Source: Megascapheus bottae
Taxonomy: Eukaryota > Chordata > Mammalia > Rodentia > Geomyidae
NCBI GenBank assembly: GCA_024803745.1
Contig: JANJXV010000013.1
Coordinates: 682,001-746,000, forward strand
DNA length: 64,000 nt
Direction of reading: 5' to 3'
Below are positions 56,182 to 64,000 of the stretch, piece by piece. Under the pieces are notes generated by a model, which worked only from the letters and a program-made list of their open reading frames with translations, was not told the origin of the DNA and searched no databases. Each line of letters starts with the position of its first letter. Position 1 is the stretch's first letter. Made by a program: the position numbers and the translations under genes.

Positions 56182-56385
56182 GCCCTGGGAGTGTGGCCTA
56201 GTGGGAGAGTGCTTGCCTAGCACACACAAAGCCCTGGGTTTGATTCCTTGGTACCACATACACAGAAAAAGCCAGAAGTGATGCTGTGGCTCAAGTCATA
56301 GAGTGCTATCTTTGAGAAAGCTCAAGACAGTGCCCAGGTCTTGAGTTCAAGACCCAGGACTAGTCAAAAAACAAAAAAGAAAAGA
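56182..56385 (+). mobile_element. IDL-Geo SINE, right member of an inverted pair
   Basis: Sense copy GTGTGGCCTAGTGGGAGAGT to an A-rich tail; AAAAAGTTATT on both sides (56171-56181, 56386-56396). Confidence 0.93.
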
Positions 56386-56609
56386 AAAAAGTTATTCACA
56401 AATTTGAACTCAAAGAATAATAAAGGCTATTATATAGACCACATCAGCAACTTAACCCTATGTCAGGCTCATGAGAAAATTTTAGTTAATGATGTTATTT
56501 TTAAAAAAAATACAGTTAACCTTTATATTTAAGATATTTTCCATTTTGTTAACTATTAAAATGTGGCCCTCAAGAATTCTGACATATTATAATTAATAGT
56601 GACACTCTT

Positions 56610-56806
56610 TTTTTTTTTTTTTGCCAGTCCTGGGCTTGAGCTCAGGGCCTGAGCACTGTCCTTGGACTTTCTCAAGGCTAGAGTTCTACCACTTGAGCCT
56701 CAGCACCACTTCCGGCTTTTTTTCTATATGTGGTACCGAGGAATCGAACCCGGGTCTTCATGCATGCTAGGCAAGCACTTTAACCACTAGGCCAAACTCC
56801 CGGACC
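56610..56806 (-). mobile_element. IDL-Geo SINE, young, with perfect TSD
   Basis: Antisense near-consensus copy with intact B-box complement GGAATCGAACCC; identical 16-bp flanks TAATAGTGACACTCTT (56594-56609, 56807-56822). Confidence 0.96.
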
Positions 56807-56822
56807 TAATAGTGACACTCTT

Positions 56823-57297
56823 ATTTAAGAGCCAATTACCAAGGGAAGAACTTCCCATCTCCTAACACCTGCTTCACTTCTTAGTTTTGCATCCAGGGCA
56901 ACTTTGTGATCTGAAGAAGTTCAAGTGGTGTGAAAGAGTTTTCAGTTTTGTCAAAGAACATAAAAATTAAATAGATGGATTTAGAAAAGGCTGGATTTTA
57001 ATCTAGGTTCTCCATGTACATTTTTAGAAAATGGAAAGGTTAATTTGGCTATGGCTCCTATGGTTGCACAAACAAACCTAGCAAATTGTATGGGAAAGTT
57101 GTACATATGGTCTAATGGATTCCATAGATTTAGAAGATGTTAACAATTTATAGACATCTATCAAGACATCTGTCAAGAGGTTGATATAATTAAAGGTAGA
57201 AAGAAATGAGTGATAATACTAAAAGTCAATCCATCTTCCATATCTGGGATAAAAAGTCAAAGATACATATTTTAAAATGCATTTAATATTAAATGAT
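56823..57297. other. Unique intronic sequence
   Basis: Nothing recognised. Confidence 0.4.
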
Positions 57298-57307
57298 ATC
57301 ATGCAGG

Positions 57308-57513
57308 CCAGGAGTTTGGCCTAGTGGTAGAATACTTGTCTAGCATGCACAAAGACCTGGGTTTGATTCCTTGGTACCATATATATATATAGAAAACAGT
57401 CAGAAGTGGTGCTGTGGCTCAAGTGGTAGAGCTCTAGCCTTGAGAAAGCCCAAGAACAGTGCTCAAGGCCTGAGTTCAAGCCCCAGGACTGGCAAAAAAA
57501 AAAAAAAAAACCC
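57308..57513 (+). mobile_element. IDL-Geo SINE with TSD
   Basis: Sense copy with a (TA)n expansion between its halves (57380-57390) and an A18 tail. ATCATGCAGG flanks it (57298-57307, 57514-57523). Confidence 0.95.
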
Positions 57514-57523
57514 ATCATGCAGG

Positions 57524-58546
57524 ATGGGCTCCTCTTTGCCTACCTTTTTCCCCCAGGATAAGATTTTCAAATGGTGATTTGAAATCACATATAATCATGC
57601 ATAGTGACAGCTTACGTCTGTCAAAAGAATGTGAGTGGCTGTTACCAAAACAAGTTTTATGGGTTTTTTGGTGTGATATTCTTTTTGGGATCCTTTCTAA
57701 GTTCCTTTTCCCCCAGTATACTTTGTCTTACTTGTCTTTCATAAACCTTCTATCCTAAGTAACTTTTGTGCTTTTCCTATGGGGACATGGCTTGAAAGGC
57801 ATGTGGATGAGGGAGGGTTACAGAATGAGAAATTAAAAAGCACCAGATGACCCACCGAGAACACTGATAATTGGTAACATAAGGTGTGGAGATAAGCTGT
57901 TACATCTCACTGATTTTTCCCTCCTGGTCATATTCCTTTGTTAGTTAGTATCTTTCCAATCTCTTGGTTTTTAAAAGTGTGAGACAAAACACATGGGTGA
58001 GATGTGCTGAGTTATGCAAATAAAAAGTTGGGAAAATGCTTTTCTTCCCTTGATTTTCTTCTGTTTCCCACACCAATTGCTCAGGATATCTAAAAGGAAA
58101 ACCAGACAAACACCATCCATTGGTCTCCATTAATGGATTCCAACTGGAGAAGATCATGACTCATGAAACCACAAGAATGTAGAACTTCATCCTGAGTGTT
58201 CTTTACTTGAGAAAGGCATTTGCTGTTAGGAATCATCTGTGCTCCATTCCTTCTGTTCTGTGATGTTTCTGTAAGGTTGAGGATTGGCTTGGAATACATA
58301 GAATCTTTCACTGGACTGTGTAGCTATCTAGATCTAGAACATTACTTTGCTGGTTAAGAACTGATTAACAGATTTCTTTAAATTTGATTTATTTGCTTAA
58401 AGAAAAAAAATACTCTTAGAGCTGAACTAGTTTCAGATCTTGACTGTGCCATATCTGAAGACAAAGTAAAACTTTAATTGACAAAACTTAGATGTGTAAA
58501 ATTAAATTTATGAAAATTGTTTTCATTGTTCATTTTGATTCTTGGT
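57524..58546. other. Unique intronic sequence
   Basis: One kilobase with nothing recognised. Confidence 0.4.
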
Positions 58547-58560
58547 AAAATCAGTACTTT

Positions 58561-60857
58561 TTACTGTCAGAGTAATGTATAGTGGGGTTACAGTTACATT
58601 CTCCAGGTAGAAAATGCATCACTTATCACACATTGATACCCCTTCTCATGTTTTTGTCCACATTTCCCTCCTCACCCCCTCCCAATCATCCTATTTTCAC
58701 ACTTCCCTTTCCTATTTCAAAGGTATATACAATATACCAGGCAACAAAGTCAGATATAGTAACAATATGAGATTAACCAGAAGGCAACAAAAGAGAAGAG
58801 AAATAACGTAATACATTAAGAACAACAATCACACAAGATAAAGCTCTTGTTTCCATATCCTGGAGATCCTTTCATTTACTCTCATCCTATATGACCTTAT
58901 GTATTTAGATTTTGTGCTATTGTAATCCTCAGCTAGGAGAGTCCTAGGTGTGTACTAATATTACAAATGAGGGAAACCATTGAGCCTATGTTCCATTGGG
59001 TCTGGCTTACTTTAACTTAGTATGTTATTTTTTTTCCCAAGTTTTTCCATTTCCTTCCAAATGGGGCAATGTCATTCTTACTGATGGCAGCATAGAATTC
59101 CATTGTGTATAAGCACCCTATCTTCTTGGTCCAATCATCTACTGAGGGGAATCTGGGTTGGTTCCATATCTTTGCTATGGTAAATAATGCTGCAATGAAT
59201 ATCGTTGTGTTAGTGGCTTTAGTATGTCCTTATTTCAGGATTTTTGGGTAAATGTGAAGTAGTGGAATTGCTGGGTCATAGGGGAGCACTATGTTTAGTC
59301 TTTTGAGGAATCACCATACTGCTTTCCACAGTGGTTGGACGAGTTTGCACTCCCACCAACAGTGTAGTAGTGATCCCTCCTGGCCACATCCCCTCCAGCA
59401 TCTGTTGTTATTAGATTTCTTGATCCTGGCCATTCTAACTAGAGTGAGGTGGAATCTTAGAGTTGTTTTGATTTGCATTTCTTTCTGACCGGAGCTATTA
59501 GTCATTTCTTCATATGTCTATAGGCCATTCTTATTTCCTCTTCATGGAAGTCTCGCTTTAAGTCTTTAGCCCATCTATTAATTGGATGGTTGTTTCTTTG
59601 AAGATTTGTGTTGGAGTGATTCAATTTTTTGAGGTATTGATATATTTTAGGTATGAGGCCCCTGTCTTTTGTATAGCTAGTGAAGATCTTCTCCCACTCT
59701 GGAATTTCTATTTAACTTGCTATCTATGTCCTTTGCCATACAGAAGCTCTACAGTTTAATGCAGTCCTGTTTGTCCAAACTTTCTTTAATTTGTTGTGTT
59801 TATGAGTCTTTATTCAGAAAGTTTTAACCTGTGTCATGGAGACAATGTATCTCCTATTCCTTCTTGTAAAGTTTTCAGTGTATCTGCTTTTACCTCCAAG
59901 TCTTTGATCCATTTGGAATTAATCCTGGTGCAGGGTGACGTAGAAGGTCCCAACTTTTAGTTTTCTGCAGGTGCTTAACCAGTTCTGCCAGCACCACTTG
60001 TAGAAGAGGCTGTCTTTCTTCCATTCAATTTATTTTTGGCTCCCTTATCAAAGATTAAGTGGCCATAGGTCTGTGGGTTGATTTCTAGGACCTTAGTTCC
60101 ATTCCATTGGTCCTTAGGCCTGTTCTTGTGCCAGTACCAAGCTGTTTTGATTATTATAGCTCTGTATTAGAGTCTAAAGTTTGGTATTGATATTCCCCTT
60201 GTGCTGTTCTTTCTGCTAAGAATTGTTTTTGCTATACAGGGTCTTTTATTATTCTATATGAAATTTTGGATTGCTTCTTCTATTTCCCTAAAGAATGATA
60301 TTGGTATGTTGATTGGCATTGCGTTGAATTTGTAGATAGCTCTTGGCAGGATTGCCATTTTCATGATGTTAATTCTTCCAGTCCAGGAGCATGGGGGGTT
60401 TTCCACTTCCTCTATTTTGCTTTAATTTCCTTTTTCAGGATTTTAAAGTTTTCATCATAATGGTCCTTTACATTCTTAGTTAATTCCTAATTACTTTATT
60501 TTCTTTGAAGCTATTGCAAAAGGAGTTGCTTTCCTGATTGCTTCTTTGATCCTCTTGTTTTTGGCATATAGGAAGGCAGTTGATTTTTGACGGTGAATTT
60601 TATACCCTGCTACTTTGCCAAATCAGCTCAAGCAACATGGAAGTAGAGTCTACAGGGTTATTTAAATACAGAATCATGCCATCTGCAAAGAGGGACAGTT
60701 TCACTTCCTCTTACCCTATTTGGATCCCCTTTATGCTTGCTTTATTGATCTGGCTAGGAATTCTAATACTATTTTAAAGAGGAGTGGAGAGATTGGGCAT
60801 CCTTGTCTCGTTCTTGATTTTAGACTAAATGGCTTTAGCTTTTCACCATTAAGTATA
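58561..60857 (-). mobile_element. LINE-1, 2.3 kb, longest copy (antisense in NOX4)
   Basis: Minus strand runs from the end of the ORF2 reverse-transcriptase domain through the C-terminus to the 3' UTR and poly-A. It includes the RT active-site region, where the FADD motif reads FADG (GAT GGC near 60675-60685). Multiple stops and shifts. AAAATCAGyAyTT flanks it (58547-58559, 60858-60870), two differences in 13. It covers more of ORF2 than any other copy here. Confidence 0.95.
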
Positions 60858-60959
60858 AAAATCAGCATTTAATGTCACTTTTTCTGAGCATGGACTGAGC
60901 ATTATCTCAGTTTCAAAAGATAGTAATAACTCTGACATGAACAAAACATGATTTTCTTT

Positions 60960-61190
60960 TTAGGCATATGCTAGAAATGAAGCTTGAAATCAGGGCCTTA
61001 TCTTGTTTTTGTTGCTCAAGATTGGGTCTTTAATATTTGATCCACAGTTCTACTTTGGCTTTTTGTTGTTTAATTGGACATAAGAATATCAAGGACTTTA
61101 TTGCTCAGGTTGGTTTTGAATCACAGTCCTCATATCTTAGCTTCCTGAGTAGTAAAGAGTACAGGTGTGATCCACCACTGCTCTGCCATC
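60960..61190 (-). mobile_element. Old B1-like-Geo SINE
   Basis: TTGTTTAATTGGACATAAGA linker and CTTCCTGAGTAGTAAAGAGT, antisense and well decayed. Confidence 0.6.
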
Positions 61191-61785
61191 ACATGGTATT
61201 TTTTGTCAATAATTGTTCTAACTTGAAAATTTACTATACCTCTTTATCAAATTTACCTTCAAATCATTTATTTAAAGCTTTATAGCCTATTTCCTTGGTT
61301 TGAGATTGGACATTCTATTAAATTGAATTATATGAATATCTCAATGTTGCAACATTTGGATTCATCAAAATGGTCATTTAGTTTCAGCTACATTTAATTT
61401 TTGTAAACTTTAATTTGAGATCACTATGATAAGTTTATTTTTCTTTTTTCTTTCAGTAGGACAAAGGAATTTATGATTTAAGATAAATTAAATAAATCTC
61501 AGGCTTTTAAAAAGTGTTTCCTTCTTTCCAGTGGTGAATTACAGATAAATTCATTTATGACACTAAGACTCCTTACTAATTATTTGAGAAAATATTTAGA
61601 AATTTGGAGATTGTTTTTTAAAGCTCTCAGTATGTGCTCTAGGCTGACTCCTGTATCTAGAGCTGCTTGTCTCAGTGTCTCAAGGGCTGAAATTATCATG
61701 ACTGGACATTGTGTTCTACTTGCAAATATTTGCTAATGACACTGAAATTTTCCTACAGCTAAGAGAAGTCAATTTCCTGCAAGAC
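61191..61785. other. Unique intronic sequence
   Basis: Nothing recognised; no NOX4 exon 3. Confidence 0.4.
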
Positions 61786-61805
61786 AAGAAATCCGAAATA
61801 TTTTT

Positions 61806-61948
61806 ATTGTAATTAATAGAAGACTTACAGTTATATTCCCCAGATAGAAAGTGCATTACTCTACATATATTGATATCCCTTGTCATGTTTTGTCCTCATT
61901 TTCCTTCCCCACCCCTCCCCTCATCTTGTTCCCCCACTTCCCTTTTCT
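61806..61948 (-). mobile_element. LINE-1 3' UTR with a TSD later split by a SINE
   Basis: Antisense L1 tail. Left flank AAGAAATCCGAAATATTTTT (61786-61805). The matching right flank begins at 61949 but is interrupted by the IDL-Geo SINE and completes at 62165-62181. Confidence 0.92.
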
Positions 61949-61959
61949 AAGAAATCTGA

Positions 61960-62164
61960 TTTTTTTTTTTGCCAGTTCTGGGCTTGAGCTCAGAGCTTGA
62001 GCACTGTCCTTGGAGTTTCTCAAGGCTAGCACTCTACCACTTGAGCCTCAGCACCACTTCTGGCTTTTTTTTTTTTTCTATGTATGAGGGGTACCGAGGA
62101 ATGGAACGGGGTCTTCGTGCATGTTAGGCAAGCACTCTACCACTAGGCCAAACTCCTGACCCCA
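61960..62164 (-). mobile_element. IDL-Geo SINE inside an LINE-1 target-site duplication
   Basis: Antisense copy flanked by AAATCTGA (61952-61959, 62165-62172). Confidence 0.93.
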
Positions 62165-62181
62165 AAATCTGAAATATTTTT

Positions 62182-62815
62182 GAAAGCATATTTTATAAAT
62201 GGCAATATGTATTTTCTTTCCTTGGCTATAATTTGAAAACAATTTAAGATCATAGTTAATTGATTTTCAGTTGGCTCTGTTTCAAAACTTTGATTCCAAA
62301 TTCCTGGAGAAATTTCTTTAAAACCTCCTTTGAAGTGACTCACAAATTTAGGAACACATGAAAAAGACATTTTCATAAATTAATTTGTTATAAATAAAGG
62401 ATTAAATAAGATTTCATGTCAGGTACAGGATAATGAATTCAATATCTGTCTTAGTTTAGAACACGTTGTCTTCATGAATCTATGCAAGAGTTCTTTTCCT
62501 TTCTTCATTATTCATTTTGTCTTAATTACTTAGTTTAATTCCTCCTGATTCTCCCATTCAATTCTCCTCTGTACAATATCAACCTCTGATGTTTTACTTG
62601 TATTTTATATGTATTTTTGTTTTAATTCACAAATGTGGTATTTTTCTATAGTACTTTCATTTTCTTATGTCTTCCCATATAATGTTGTTTTAGTCCGTCT
62701 ATACAGCTTTGTGTTTTCTTTGTTGAGGTGCTCCTAGCTCTGGTCTTGTATTTCAGTTTACATGGACTACTTCTCATTTATCCATACTTCTAGATGAGAA
62801 CACATAGATTATTTC
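62182..62815. other. Unique intronic sequence
   Basis: Nothing recognised. Confidence 0.4.
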
Positions 62816-63070
62816 GCCCTCCCTTCCCCTTCCTTCCCCTCCTCTTCTTCCTCTCCTTCTCTTTCTCCTTCTCCTTCTCCTTCTTCTGCCAGTCCTGAGG
62901 CTTGAACTCAGGGCCTCAGCACTGTTCTTGTGCTTTCTTAAGTCTAGAGCTCTACCACTTGATCCACAGAACTACCTTCGGCTTTTTCTATGTATGTGGT
63001 ACTGAGGAAACAAACCTGGGTCTTCGTGCATGCTAGGCAAGTACTCTACCACTAGGCCAAACTCCTAGAT
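62816..63070 (-). mobile_element. IDL-Geo SINE with a CT-rich tail
   Basis: CCTTCC/CTTCTC tract (62816-62884) at the 3' tail of an antisense IDL-Geo copy (62885-63070). Confidence 0.88.
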
Positions 63071-64000
63071 AGATCACACATACGTCACATAGATCATTTC
63101 TTATATCCTGTTAGTTCAAATGACAAGACCATAAACTGAAAGTATGTAACTGAAACATAATGATAACTTGTTGGTAACCATGTAAGCTTTTACCTACAAA
63201 ATATTCTTAAAAGTGAAGCCCAGTGCACTTTCTTCTATGGTAAAAATATCTAGTTTTAGTCAGCTTGAGAGTTAAATGTTCCTCTAAATTAAAGTTACTG
63301 AAAGCTGCTGCATAATTGTAGGTGGTAGGGATGGGTTAAGCGGGAGTGAGAGAATAAATCTGATTATAACACTGTAGCTTTATGTGTGCAATGTGATGGT
63401 GAAACCCCTTTGAACAGTTGGCATACCTGAAAACAAGTGGTCAGGAATGTAAACTATGTCGTGTTTATGCTAGGGAATGAAGCGAGAAGGAGGGTGAAGG
63501 GAGAGAGTGGAGGAGGTTGAATGTGGCCAGAGTTCTTCGTGCACACATGTGACAATGGAGCAGGGAAGCATATCAAGACTGGTTTGGAGAAATATAAAAG
63601 AGGATATGGAAGCGTGAGTGTGTCTGATGAGAAGTAGCTGACGTAGGGTGGGTGATTGTGATCAGAAGTATTGGACAGTGACTCCTGTCAGTCAAGCATG
63701 CCCTGCAGTCAGCTTGGCTTCTGTATTTCGTTGAAAGTCTTCAGTCACTCTGGAAACTTCACTGTGCCTCGGAAAGGAGCATGAGGAAGGGGCATAAATG
63801 ACAGGCACCTAATGGATGAATGTAATGTAAAATATTTGCATTTCAATAATATTTCCAGCGAAAGGACATTCATATATGTCCTTTTACTCTGAGCAAAAGA
63901 GAAGGCAATCTTTGTTATTGTTTCATAGCTTTTAATTCTTTTTTTATATCAGTGACTTTAGTTGAGGTCACTGGTATATGTAGTGTGAAATATCACTGCT
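63071..64000. other. Mostly unique intronic sequence
   Basis: At about 63325-63445, GATGGTGAAACCCCTTTGAA loosely resembles an old sense-strand rodent L1 tail (low confidence). Otherwise nothing recognised, and no NOX4 exon 3. Confidence 0.35.

Larger units (their letters stand above)
41810..64000 (+). other. NOX4: NOX4 intron 2 (partial, continues off the right edge)
   Basis: The intron starts at GTAAGT. I looked for exon 3 (expected to begin Leu-Gly-Leu-Cys-Leu-Ser and contain a Cys-rich helix) and did not find it, so at least 22 kb of intron is present. All six well-defined LINE-1 pieces here are antisense to NOX4. SINEs occur in both orientations. No nested gene is supported. Confidence 0.85.

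Noticed and set aside
41810..64000. NOX4 exon 3 within the window
   Set aside because: No stretch encoding the expected Leu-Gly-Leu-Cys-Leu-Ser start with an AG acceptor was found by reading; a spliced alignment would settle it.
1..64000. CRISPR arrays, operons, toxin-antitoxin or phage defence systems
   Set aside because: The window is mammalian nuclear DNA; its repeats are retroposons and microsatellites, with no spaced identical repeats or clustered bacterial genes.

Overview
This is a 64 kb window of mammalian nuclear DNA, most likely from a rodent of the superfamily Geomyoidea (kangaroo rats, pocket mice, pocket gophers). The lineage call rests on dozens of copies of a dimeric SINE whose left half resembles a rodent ID/tRNA-Ala element and whose right half matches the description of the Geo monomer. 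IDL-Geo SINEs have been reported as restricted to Geomyoidea. I recognised the family from memory and did not align it.

The only protein-coding gene I can support is the 5' end of NOX4 (NADPH oxidase 4) on the + strand. A CpG-island promoter lies at about 40.5-41.2 kb. Coding exon 1 is at 41084-41140 (codons 1-19), intron 1 is 573 bp, and coding exon 2 is at 41714-41809 (codons 20-51). The rest of the window (41810-64000) is intron 2; I did not find exon 3, so the gene continues past the right edge. Positions 1-40430 look intergenic.

Almost everything else is transposable-element debris. Upstream of NOX4 there are about 15 LINE-1 fragments in mixed orientation. They include a tail-to-tail pair (8.75-10.84 kb) and a well-preserved 5'-inverted (twin-primed) insertion with target-site duplications (18.5-20.6 kb). 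Two solo LTRs interrupt older repeats (16.34-16.89 and 31.03-31.46 kb), and a two-copy TG...CA repeat occurs at 21.0 and 44.8 kb. Inside NOX4 intron 2, all six well-defined LINE-1 pieces are antisense to the gene.

Two dimeric SINE families dominate. One is IDL-Geo. The other joins a 7SL/B1-like left half to what appears to be the same Geo right half. Several microsatellites sit at SINE 3' tails. The least expected structure is a ~290 bp inverted duplication of mostly non-repeat sequence at 35.7-36.0 and 38.5-38.8 kb.

No tRNA or rRNA gene, CRISPR array or prokaryotic-type system is present. Open frames elsewhere are LINE-1 ORF2 remnants, translated SINEs or microsatellites, or chance frames. 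LINE-1 and SINE limits were set by eye against other copies in the window and may be off by about 5-20 bp, except where target-site duplications fix them.
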